Shown here one piece after another: positions 9,194 through 18,400 of a stretch of 54,136 nucleotides of DNA. Under the pieces are notes generated by a model. The model did not search any database, was not told where the DNA came from, and saw only the letters and a program-made list of their open reading frames with translations. The position numbers were made by a program, and so were the translations under genes. Origin of the DNA: Sphingomonas bacterium (GTDB lineage: Bacteria > Pseudomonadota > Alphaproteobacteria > Sphingomonadales > Sphingomonadaceae). Position 1 is the first letter of the stretch; each line of letters opens with the position of its first letter. The stretch is taken from the NCBI RefSeq assembly GCF_903643035.1, contig NZ_CAHJWW010000001.1, positions 1 to 54,136 on the forward strand. Reading direction: 5' to 3'.

Positions 9194-9347
9194 CTGCCAA
9201 CCCCGGACTCCAGTTATGACTGGTAAAGAAGGGGGGACCACGTCAGTGGCAGCGGTGGATTGTCTCTGCAGAAAAGTAGGGGCCGCAGCGACGCGCCGCG
9301 CCGCGAGTCCTTGGGCGGTCCTCTTGGTTCAGTAGAGCATCAGCCCG

Positions 9348-10109
9348 TCAGGTCGTCAGGCGTCCAACCTCTCCAACCAATTTGTAAAAATCTCCCTCCG
9401 GCAAGGCAAGAGCCCCTTCGAACGGGAAGTCGAGCATCCGAACCATCACCAAAGCCGCGGCGGTACTCCCCGCTGCGGCAGCTGCCAGAAACATATGGCT
9501 GCGAATTTCCGTCCCAGCGAGCAGCAAGAAGCCGTCAAGTACCAAGGCCATGCCAATGAGGACGATCCATATCATCAGCGGGAGGCCGGCAGTAATCTGG
9601 AACGTCCGCGTCTCGCGGAAGCCGTGAGCCTCGATCAATTGACCGAGGAGTTGGCTGCGGATCGCCAGGTCGGCAGGCTGCGCGGGCGCGAGCCGTGCGG
9701 CGCGATCAAGCGCCACCCGGAAGGCTTCTGCTGCTTCAGCGCTACGCTGCCGCTTCGCCATCAACGGCCATTCGACGGCTATTACGGTCTTTCCGTAACT
9801 GAGGATAGCCTCGTTGACCCCCCGGCCGGTGTCGCGCGGAAGCGCGCTTGCCAGCATGGCGGCGCCGTGCAGGGCACCGCATTCGTGGCTGATGGCTTGA
9901 GCAGCGATGTTATATTCGCTCCACACCTCGCTGAACACAAACGATAGCAACACCGAGAACATGATGCCGACCTGTTGGAAGACCGGAGCGCCAAACGCCT
10001 GTCGTTGTCGCTGGCGTTCGGCTCCGATAGATTTACTGATAAGATAGCTGCTCGCGCCGGCCATCGCTGCCGCGAGCAACACCACCAGCCCGGCAGCCCA
10101 GTAGCTCAT
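9348..10109 (-). CDS. DUF4239 family membrane protein
   Basis: A 253-residue integral membrane protein. An N-terminal helix (AGLVVLLAAAMAGASSYLI) and a second helix around MFSVLLSFVFSEVWSEY are followed by a soluble helical region of about 100 residues. Two or three more helices end the protein (LMIWIVLIGMALVLDGFLLL and MFLAAAAAGSTAAALVMV). The arrangement and the phrase SFVFSEVWSEYNIAAQAISHECGAL fit DUF4239, which is sometimes called bestrophin-like; its biochemical role is not established. Its start codon overlaps by four bases the stop of the small upstream gene (10106-10456), so the two are probably translated together. It ends about 110 bases beyond the IS3 right end. Confidence 0.8.
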   Translation of the reverse strand: MSYWAAGLVVLLAAAMAGASSYLISKSIGAERQRQRQAFGAPVFQQVGIMFSVLLSFVFSEVWSEYNIAAQAISHECGALHGAAMLASALPRDTGRGVNEAILSYGKTVIAVEWPLMAKRQRSAEAAEAFRVALDRAARLAPAQPADLAIRSQLLGQLIEAHGFRETRTFQITAGLPLMIWIVLIGMALVLDGFLLLAGTEIRSHMFLAAAAAGSTAAALVMVRMLDFPFEGALALPEGDFYKLVGEVGRLTT

Positions 10110-10456
10110 CGATCAACCTTACACCCCAGAAGCGACACCTCGTCCGCTGGAGCCGGGTCTACCCGAATTAGTCGAAGATCGCCATCAGGTTGATTGAAGT
10201 AGACAAGTACCAACAGGATGGTCGTGTAAAACCGAAACGCCGACTCCTGGCCGTTCCAGACCGTCGACTGCCACATCAGGAACCACTCCCCGCCGATCGT
10301 CATGATCGCGAGTTGCCCCGCTCGCAGAGAGTCGGTCGCGCAGAGCGACGTCAGAAGCGGTGCGGCTATCGCTATGCCGCGCCTCAGCTTCCTCAGCACG
10401 CCGAACTGCGCCCGCGACAGTGTACGCGAAGGCAGCGCCCAGCTCACGGTGCGCAC
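10106..10456 (-). CDS. Small hypothetical protein coupled to the DUF4239 gene
   Basis: A 116-residue reading frame that overlaps the DUF4239 start by four bases (ATGA), a strong sign that it is translated. It has no recognised domain. The middle, GQLAIMTIGGEWFLMWQSTVW, and FRFYTTILLVLVYFNQPDG look like a beta-rich segment and a hydrophobic stretch, so it may sit at the membrane with its neighbour. The N-terminal 30 residues are basic and low in complexity, so the true start may be further in, for example at the internal methionine codon near MTIGGEW. Function unknown. Confidence 0.55.
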   Translation of the reverse strand: MRTVSWALPSRTLSRAQFGVLRKLRRGIAIAAPLLTSLCATDSLRAGQLAIMTIGGEWFLMWQSTVWNGQESAFRFYTTILLVLVYFNQPDGDLRLIRVDPAPADEVSLLGCKVDR

Positions 10457-10495
10457 CGGTCGATCTGATGGGTGCGGGAGAGCATCATAAGAACG

Positions 10496-11083
10496 CTAGC
10501 CTGCAGCCCAGCGTAATGTGCCCGCGAGGCCCGGCCAACGGATCTGAACGTCTCCCTAGTGCTCGGAATACACCCCTCCCCCACCCTCGTAGCGGATGCC
10601 GCTTCCGGTCGGCTGCTGGACCATGGCGATCCGCTCGTCACGCCGCTGTACGACGACGGTCGAGGGCTCGGTTGCGAAGTAGTTGATGCTGAAGCCACGC
10701 GGCGGATCGCCTGCGCAACGTAGGCCGATCGGCGGTCGCGCCGGCGGCCAGCCCGACGCCGCGGCAACGACGGCGATGCGCAGCGCATAACGCTCGGCGA
10801 GGCATTGCCTCGTGTCGCCGGTGTCGAGACAGTCGCGACGGTGCTCGCGCCAGGCAGTCTGTGCGGCCACGACGCGCGCGGATTTGGCGGCCGTCATCTG
10901 CGCAGCGTGGCCAACGACATCACCGAGCTGGCGGTCAAGCTGACCGAGATGCGCGTCGCTACCTACTGGCTGATCTACGGCGTCCCCTTTCGCCAAGGCC
11001 ATTCCACTAGCAAGCGACACGACCAGCAGGCTGGCGAGCCGGGCGAGGTGATGTGGCGCTGCAGCCTGCTGAGCGACGTTCAT
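10496..11083 (-). pseudogene. LprI/MliC-like exported protein with premature TAG
   Basis: The frame starts with an ATG overlapping the stop of the upstream esterase gene by four bases. A signal peptide (LASLLVVSLASGMALA) is followed by a helical segment, AAQTAWREHRRDCLDTGDTRQCLAERY, typical of LprI/DUF1311 proteins. Then comes the beginning of an MliC-like lysozyme-inhibitor domain: FSINYFATEPSTVVV and TGSGIRYEGGGGVYSEH. A TAG stop then falls at 10556-10558. Reading through it gives GDVQIRWPGLAGTLRWAAG and a natural stop at 10496-10498, which is how an MliC domain ends. A CAG-to-TAG change is the simplest explanation. The truncated 175-residue product (10556-11083) may still be made, but without the last beta strands. 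Confidence 0.6.
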
Positions 11084-12123
11084 GCTTCGCTGGCCGCTAT
11101 TCTCTCGCGACCGCGGCGCAACGTGCCGCCGATCATGCCAAACCCGCCAACCAGAAGCGCCCAGATGGCGGGCTCGGGCACTGGCGAAGGCGACCGAACG
11201 CCGGCGAGCGCCTGTTCGATGCCTTTTGCGATAAGAGCATGCACCTGCTTGGTCGGGTGGACGTCGTTCCAATAGGCGAAATGGCCGATGTTCGCCGCGC
11301 CCGCACCGCACGCCGCAGTTGTCGCCGCGCTGAATGGCGCATTGGTATAGCAGAAATCGGCTGTGTCAGTGATGCCGAAGCGGGCGGCGTTCGCCAGGAT
11401 CGCCTTCTCATAGGTGAACAGGTTGAAAGAGACGAGGTTGACGCCGCTCACGGTCGCCAACCCGCTCGCCAGATCCTGATTGTACAGCGTCGTCAAAGTG
11501 CTCGCCTCGCCAGCGAGATCGGGATGTTCCTGGGCGAACAGCGGAATGCTTCCGACGTCGGGAACGTTGACGACGAGAAAGTTGCGGGCGCCCGCTGCCT
11601 TCAGCTGCGTGATGGCGTTGAGCTCAGACGAAACTGCCGCCGTAATCGCCGGCTCGTCGGTCATGGTCATCGTCGCGTGGGTGACGTCGTTGCCGCCGAT
11701 GAACAGCGTGTAGAGCGCGCCGGTGTCGGCGGTTCCGCCGCTTTGCGCGAGGTACGCCGAAATCTGCTGCGGCAGGTTGATGTCGGCGATCCCGCCGACG
11801 GCGCTCGCTTGCGCGGTGGCACCGCCAACGGCGTAGCTCGTTCCCGTCAACGGGTTCGTTGGCGTCGGGCTGCTCAGCCAGAGCGACGGATCGTCAGCGA
11901 GACCATAAGCTGCAGCGACCCGCGCGATGGCCACGTCTCCATTGGTGAAGCTGTTGTGATAACTCGGCGGGTTAGGAAAGGATGTGCCGAATGCGTCGGC
12001 AAGATTGCCGCGATCGGACAGGCTGTCGCCGAACACGTATAAGGCGTCATAAGGCGCGGCAGCGGCCAAGGCCGGCAGCGCGAGCAGCGCCGCGGTGACC
12101 AGAGTGAGTGTTAGCCGAGGCAT
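11080..12123 (-). CDS. SGNH/GDSL esterase with PEPxxWA-CTERM tail
   Basis: A 347-residue exported hydrolase. After the signal peptide (LVTAALLALPALAAAAP) it has the SGNH blocks: block I is YVFGDSLSDRGNL with the nucleophile serine in GDS, block III is FIGGNDVTHAT, and block V is WNDVHPTKQVH with the catalytic Asp and His. The C-terminus is the sorting tail VPEPAIWALLVGGFGMIGG followed by RRGRER, which should direct it to exosortase processing and the cell surface. Relatives are lipases, esterases or polysaccharide deacetylases. The ATG at 12123 has GAAGGA nine bases upstream; an in-frame ATG at 12156 adds eleven residues before the signal peptide and is less likely. It sits in a minus-strand run behind the autotransporter and the small exported protein. 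Confidence 0.9.
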   Translation of the reverse strand: MPRLTLTLVTAALLALPALAAAAPYDALYVFGDSLSDRGNLADAFGTSFPNPPSYHNSFTNGDVAIARVAAAYGLADDPSLWLSSPTPTNPLTGTSYAVGGATAQASAVGGIADINLPQQISAYLAQSGGTADTGALYTLFIGGNDVTHATMTMTDEPAITAAVSSELNAITQLKAAGARNFLVVNVPDVGSIPLFAQEHPDLAGEASTLTTLYNQDLASGLATVSGVNLVSFNLFTYEKAILANAARFGITDTADFCYTNAPFSAATTAACGAGAANIGHFAYWNDVHPTKQVHALIAKGIEQALAGVRSPSPVPEPAIWALLVGGFGMIGGTLRRGRERIAASEA

Positions 12124-12186
12124 TGTCGGTTCCTTCAGGGAGGTCGCAGCCGGCACGGAAACGCCGGCTGCGTGGATGTTGATGGA

Positions 12187-12465
12187 TTACCGCTCGTGGC
12201 GGTTGGCGGCACTGGCGGCTTGACGCATCTCGTCGCTGGCCTGGCGGAGCAGTTCCTTGGCCCGCCCGGCGTGGCCGCCGAGATCAAACTCGTTGTCCTG
12301 CTGGGCGACGGTCAGCCGGTCGAACGCCTGCCGAACGAGATCCTGCGCGGCGGCGAGGTTGCCATGGCGCGAGCGGCTGATGTTCTCCGCCGGTTCCTGA
12401 GCCCGGACGGCACCGGTGCCGAGCAGGCTCAGCGCGACGGCCGAGAAAAGGATGGTCTTGTTCAT
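12187..12465 (-). CDS. Small exported helical protein, function unknown
   Basis: A 92-residue protein with a clear signal peptide (MNKTILFSAVALSLLGTGAVRAQ, cleavage after A-x-A). The mature part is about 70 residues, strongly helical and charged (NLAAAQDLVRQAFDRLTVAQ and GRAKELLRQASDEMRQAAS), with the heptad-like spacing of a coiled coil and no cysteine. It is the type of small periplasmic protein found beside surface-protein genes in sphingomonads; I do not recognise a named family. AAGGAG lies eight bases before the ATG. The autotransporter gene ends 29 bases upstream and the esterase gene begins 63 bases downstream, all on the same strand, so co-transcription is likely. A chaperone-like role for the autotransporter is possible but only inferred. 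Confidence 0.75.
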   Translation of the reverse strand: MNKTILFSAVALSLLGTGAVRAQEPAENISRSRHGNLAAAQDLVRQAFDRLTVAQQDNEFDLGGHAGRAKELLRQASDEMRQAASAANRHER

Positions 12466-12494
12466 AGCGTCTCTCCTTGGTTGAACGGTCGTGA

Positions 12495-15400
12495 TCAGAA
12501 GCGGAAGGCGAGGCGGGCGACGCCGGCCTGAACGACGTAGCCCTGCCCGACCTCGGGCTGGTAGCGGAGGCTGAGGTCCACCCGCGAGCTGGTGGCGATG
12601 TCGACGCCGACGGCGAATCTGCCCAGCCGTGACGGCGCCGGGGTCAGGACGTTGAACGTCGGCCCACCTGAGACATCGGCGAAGCTGACCGTGCTCCGCC
12701 AGTCGTTGTGGTTGAGGACGTCATACCGGCCGCCGACGAACAGTCGTGCCGTGGCTTGGCCCGCAAGTTTGACCTGCGTGCCGAGCTCGAGCCCGACGCC
12801 GCCGGCAAGCGCGGTCTCACTTTCGGCGCGGACGACAAGGTCGAACGGCGTCGCGCCGGTCTCGACGAAGGCACTGCTACGGACGTGGACCGCATCGAAG
12901 CTGGCGAACGGCTTGACGTAGGCGGCCCTGCCGAGCGGCAGCTCATAGGCGAGCTTGAGATGCCCGCCGACCTGCCACGCATCGGGCGTCGCGAGTGCCG
13001 TCCCGCCGACCCCTCCGGCCTCGGCAAGGCGCCGAGTGGTGTACCAGCTATAGGCACCGTCGACCGTTACCGCCGCCCGCAGCGCACCGCGGTGGTAGCG
13101 CAGCTGCGCCCCGGCCATGACGCTGTCGCCGGTGATCTTGCCGTCGTCATCGCGACCATTGAACTGGCTCGTCTCGTACGCCGCAGCCGCGCCAAGGTAC
13201 CAGTCGTCGCCGACCTGGCGCTGGAGCCCGAGCTGGAACGCCGCCTCAGTGCCGTCGTAGCCAAGCGCATCGACCGTCGTGTTCTGGCTGATCGAGCCGC
13301 CGGCGATCCTCGCCCAGCCGCAACTCTCGACGTCGTCGGCATCGCCACGGCGATCGAACGAGGCGCAGCCATTGTCGATGCTATCGATGAAATTATGGCT
13401 GCTGGCGAAACGCGCCGCGCCGATCAAGCCGAGCGCCTGACCGGACAGCGCATTGAGCGCCCGCGAGTAGGCGGCGGCATCGTTGACCTTCAACAGTGCG
13501 TTGAACGCGTTGTCAAAGCTCGTGCCGCCATCGAACAGCGCCTGGAGGTTCCCGGCGACCGCAGTGCGGTTGCCGCCCAACCCGGCCGCCACGGCAGCAA
13601 AGCGAGCCTGCGGCTGAATGACGACGGTGTTAGCCACCACTTTCGGCGTGAAGTCGAAGAGCTGGCTCGCATCGACCGACATCAGCGCCGGATCGAGCGT
13701 CACCCCGCCGGTAGCCGTCAGCACCGTCACGGCCCGGTTGGCGACACGGCTCGGATGAACCTCGATGACGCCGGTGATCGTGGCCTTGCCGCTGACCTGA
13801 AGCAGATCGCCAGTGCCCGCGACATGATCAGTGTCTACGACCAGCCGGCCGGTGCCGGTGCTGACCAGGTTACCGGTCAGAGCCACGGTCCTGATGCCAG
13901 AGCCGCCGACGTCCAGCGTCCCGGCATTTGTCAACGTGCCTCCATTGAGGGCGACATTGGACAACGGAACATAGGTTGCCCCAGGCTCATTGATGAAGTT
14001 GCCGCCGATGTTAGTGTTGCCGGTGGCGATGCCGTAGTTGAGAACCTGGAGCGAGCTGTTGTCGGCGTAGAAGGCATAGCCATCGGTCGGCTCATGCGTA
14101 TTGACCACGCCGTAATTGGTCGCGGTATTTCCGGCACCGCCGTTGCGGACATAGACGGCCGAGGCGATCGCACCGAAAGCGCTGCCGCCGAACACCGCAG
14201 CAGCACAGACTTTCGAGCTGTCGGTGCAGATGTTGTTTACGTCGCCGATGGAGATGGTGATGTTGCTGCCTGAGCCGACGCCGCCGTTCGTCGCACCGCC
14301 GGCCGATTGCGCGAAGATACCCGCCGACGCGCTGCCCTTCGCATCGACGCCGCCCCGGACATTCACGGTGACGAGCCCGCCAATGCCGGTGCCTCCGGCC
14401 GAACCAATGTAGGCATTATCGTTATTGGTAATCCAGCCGCCACCACCGCCAACCGACTGCGCGATGATCCCGGGCGCGTTGCCACCGCTCGTTCTGATGG
14501 TGGCACCAGCGTTGACCGTCACGCTGATGTCAGTGCCGTTGCCAGCATACTGACTCGCGTTCGATGCCCTGCCTATCTGCGCGAGCTGCATGGTGTGGCC
14601 GATGTCGCCGGCAATGCCGCCCGAGCCACCAACTGACTGGGCGAAGACGCCGACACCACCGGCGCCGGACGTGGTGATGTTGTCGCCGACCGTGACGTTG
14701 GCGCTGACGCCGATTCCGACGTTGCCCTGTTTGTTCTGAGCACCGAGGAAGTCCGACGCGGCGCTGCCCATGGGCTTGCCGCCGAGCGCGAGACCGCCGC
14801 CGCCCGACACGGCCTGCGCCAGAATAGCGATGCCGTCGTCGCCCTTGGTGACGATGGTGCCGCCCGACGTGGTCGTCACCGTCGCCGATCCGGCGTCGCC
14901 GCTGACCAGCTGATTGTTCGAGCCAAGCTGGACCTTGACGTCGAAGTTCTTCTGACTTGAGGAGCTGCTGCCCGACACGGTGGTGCCGTTGGCTGTGTCG
15001 AGGTCACTTGCCAGCGTCTTGACGATGCCGCCGCCGCCCGAGATCGACTGGGCAATGATGCCATAGGAGTCGTGACCACGCGTCTCGATCGGGCCGCTGC
15101 TCGTCACGGCCGCGGCCTCTGAGATGCTGTTAGCCTTGGTGCTCGAGCCGCCGAGCGTTGCGGTCACCGCCACCTTCTTATCCGAGCCGCTGCCGGCGAC
15201 CGTCACCGATGAGGTGCCGCCGATACCGCCACCGCCGCCGATCGACTGCGCGACGATGCCCGACGACATCGCGCCCACGGTATAGACCGTACCATAGTTG
15301 TTAACCGTCGGCTGCCCACCGTTGTTGGCGTTCACGTTGCTGTTGTTACCGCCGTTGCCGCCGACGCCGATCGCGCCCGAAATGTCGCCGCTGCTCGCCG

Positions 15401-18400
15401 TTGTGGCGTTGCCGCCCTTGCCGCCGCCGCCGCCAATCGACTGTGCGACGATCGCGTCGGAGTCCTTCCCCATCGTCGCGACCGCCCCGCTCGCCTGGTT
15501 GGTGACGGTGATAGTGCCCGCCGCACCGCCGTTGCCGCCGTTGCCGCCGACGCCGACGCCGATCGAGACCGACTTGGCATTGTTGTCGTCGCTGTCCTTG
15601 CCGCCGCTGCCGGCGGTGTTGTCGACGGCGTCGGCGGGGTCGCCGTCGTCGCCGACGCGAGCCTGGAAGGTGCTGTTGGCGAGCAGTCCGTTGATCGTGC
15701 CAATGGCACCGTGCGTGGCGTCGCCCAGATAGTTGTAGTCGCCGATCGCAGCGCCGCCCTTGGCGGTGTAGTTTGCCTCGATCGCACCGATCGTGGTCGT
15801 GACGCCGCTGGCGTCGCCGTTGCCGCCAGCCTTGTCCGATTTGCCACCGCTGAGGCTGGTGCCCGCCTTGCCACCGCTGCCGCCGCCGCCGCCGATCGAC
15901 TGCGCGAGGATGCCGCTGGCGTCGGCACCGTAGGTGACGATGGTCCCGCTGTTGGTCACGTTGACCTGGCCGGTATAATAGGTCGAACCGCCGTTGCCGC
16001 CAGTGCCACCGACCCGGAGGTCGAACTGGATATCGCCTTTGGTCGATGCCGCGCCGCCGCCGGCGTTGCCGCCGCCGCCGCCGATCGTCTGGGCGAGGAT
16101 GCCGTGCGCGCTGTCGCCGAGCGTGATGATCGCGCCGGTATTCATTGCCGTCACACCGTAGCCATCGCCAGCGCCCCCGCCCGTGCCGCCGCTGCCGACG
16201 GCGAACGCCAGATTCTTGCCTGACGGCTTGTTGTCGGAAGCGTTATCGCCCTCGTTGACACTCGAACTGCTCTCGCTCTTAGCGTCGCCTGCACCGCCGT
16301 TGCCGCCGCCACCGCCGATCGATTGTACGAGCATACCGGTGGCCGAACCGCCCGTGGTCAAGACCAACCCGTGGTTGACCACCTCGACGTTGCCGCCGTT
16401 CCCGGCCGCGCCGCCCGAGCCGCCGAAAGCCAGCGAGACGGCGAGGCCGCCATTACCGCCGGTGGCGCTTGCCGCCGCCGAGGCGTCCCCGGCATTGCCG
16501 CCGCCGCCGCCGATCCCCTGTGCGACGAGGCCAGCCGAGCCGGCGCCGATGGTCGCGACCAGCCCCGAGCTTTGCAGGTAGACGTTGCTGGCCGAGCCGG
16601 CGATCCCACCCGAGCCCCCGGTGGCCATCGCCAGCGACTGGCTGGGAAAGTCGCCGTTGCCCTTGACGACACTCTTGGCAGTCGAGGCGCCGCCGTTGCC
16701 GCCGCCGCCGCCGATCGACTGCGCGACGATGCCGTAGCTGTCGCTGTCGAAGGTCTCGATCTGGCTGTCGGGCGCATTATTCTCGGTGTGCGCGGCATTG
16801 ACCGTGCCACCATTACCACCAGCACCGCCGCTGCCGCCGACGCTGATCGCGGCACCGTAGAATACCGACGAAACTGAACCATAAGCGGCGCCGCCGTCGC
16901 CGCCGCCGCCGCCGATCGACTGGATCTCAATGCCGGGAGAGTGCTTGTTGATCGTCTGGATCTGGCTTTTGCCGAGCATGGCCGCGTTGGCATCGGCCGC
17001 CGTCCCGCCGCCGCCGCCGGTGCCGCCGACGGTCAGATTGACGATATAACCACTGCCGCTGGCGTCGCCGCCCTTGCCGCCACCGCCGCCGATCGACTGT
17101 GCAATGACCGCCCCCGAATTAAAGCCGAACGTCGCCACGAAGGAATCGGTCAGCGCGACGCTGACCTGCTTGCCGTCGGACGCGGCGCCGCCGCTGCCGC
17201 CGACCGCGAGCCAGCCGTTCGAGTCAGGCCCGACGCCACCGCCACCGCCGATCGACTGTGCTATCAGGCCCGAAGAATTGTCGCTTATGGTGTTATTGCT
17301 CCTCGTGACGATGTGAGCGCCGGTTCCAGTGACGGTGACGGTGTTTGCTGAACCGCCAGAGTTGCCCGATCCACTGGTCGGATTAAACCAGGCGGCAGAC
17401 GTCCCACCGTTGCCACCCGTTCCGCCCAACGACTGGATGAGTACGCCGTAAGTATTCGCGGCGCCACTCGTGCTGACGTTACCATCGATCTCGGCGGTGA
17501 CCGTGCCTGCGGCGCCGCCTGTACCGCCGCTGCCCGAGCTATTGCTGATACCTCCGACGCCGCCACGTCCGCCCACGGACGCCACATAAAATGCCGCGCC
17601 AGCCTCTGACGCAATCGCGATGCCGCTAGAAGCGAGCGTAGCTCTGACGTTGCCACCAGCTCCCGCCTTGCCGCCGTTACCGCCGCTTCGATCGCAGCAG
17701 TCGTCCGAGTCGCCTCCGGTGCCGCCGTCACCGCCGATCGAGGCGATAAATGCGCCAAAGGTCTGGCCTGCCACTGTTCCCTTCACAGTAACGTCGACGG
17801 TATTACCGGCACCGGCTGTGCAGGTCTGATCGTTGGGGCTGCCGCCGCAGCCGTCCACTCCTTGCGGTGATTTATCCGACTTTTTCGCGTCATCGCTGGA
17901 GCTGCCGCCGCCGCCAAGGCCGCCGTTGGAGGTCACGAAGAGTCCTGCGCCGGCGTCGGATACCCACTTGCCGTCGATCGTGGCAGTCACCGTACCGCCG
18001 TTGCCACCCATGCCGGGATGGCCATTGCCGCCTTGCCCCACATTGTAGCTGGCAATGCCGGCGTCGCCGCCCGCTCCGCCCAGCGAAATCAGCGTCAGGC
18101 CACTCGTCCGCGGACCGCCGTTCATATAGGTTGCTTCGCCCGAAAGCGCCGAGCCGACTGTCATATTGATGTTGCCGCCGGTCTGGCCAGGCTGACCCCA
18201 GCCTCCGTCCAGATTGATAATGATGCTTCCTGCCGGGTCCGAGTTGCTGCCGTTGCCGCCCTTGCCGCCGACCGTCACCGCGTTGATCGGCGATGTCGTG
18301 CCGCTGCTTCCCAATGTCCGTGGACTCTCGAGGTCGGCGGTAACGTTGCCCCCCGGGTTGCCGGTTGTGCCAGGGTGACCGTTTTCGTGGAAGGTTGCGC

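Larger units (their letters stand above)
7924..9238 (+). mobile_element. IS3-family insertion sequence (degenerate)
   Basis: The element is recognised from its two overlapping transposase genes and from similar ends. The left end starts GTCCCCCC at 7924 and contains CCAGTTTGAAGGTG. On the right, the complement of 9184-9190 reads GTCCCCC and is followed by TCCAGTTTGAAGGTGAG, the best match to the left end. A further GGGGGGAC at 9231-9238 also mirrors the left tip, so the true right boundary is either about 9190 or 9238. No clear target duplication was seen with either choice. OrfB is frameshifted, so this copy is probably not active by itself. Confidence 0.75.

Noticed and set aside
13800-18100. 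Regularly recurring short repeats that could suggest a CRISPR array.
   Set aside because: Repeat spacing is irregular, copies are imperfect and lie inside an intact coding frame that encodes glycine-rich autotransporter repeats. No cas genes are present.
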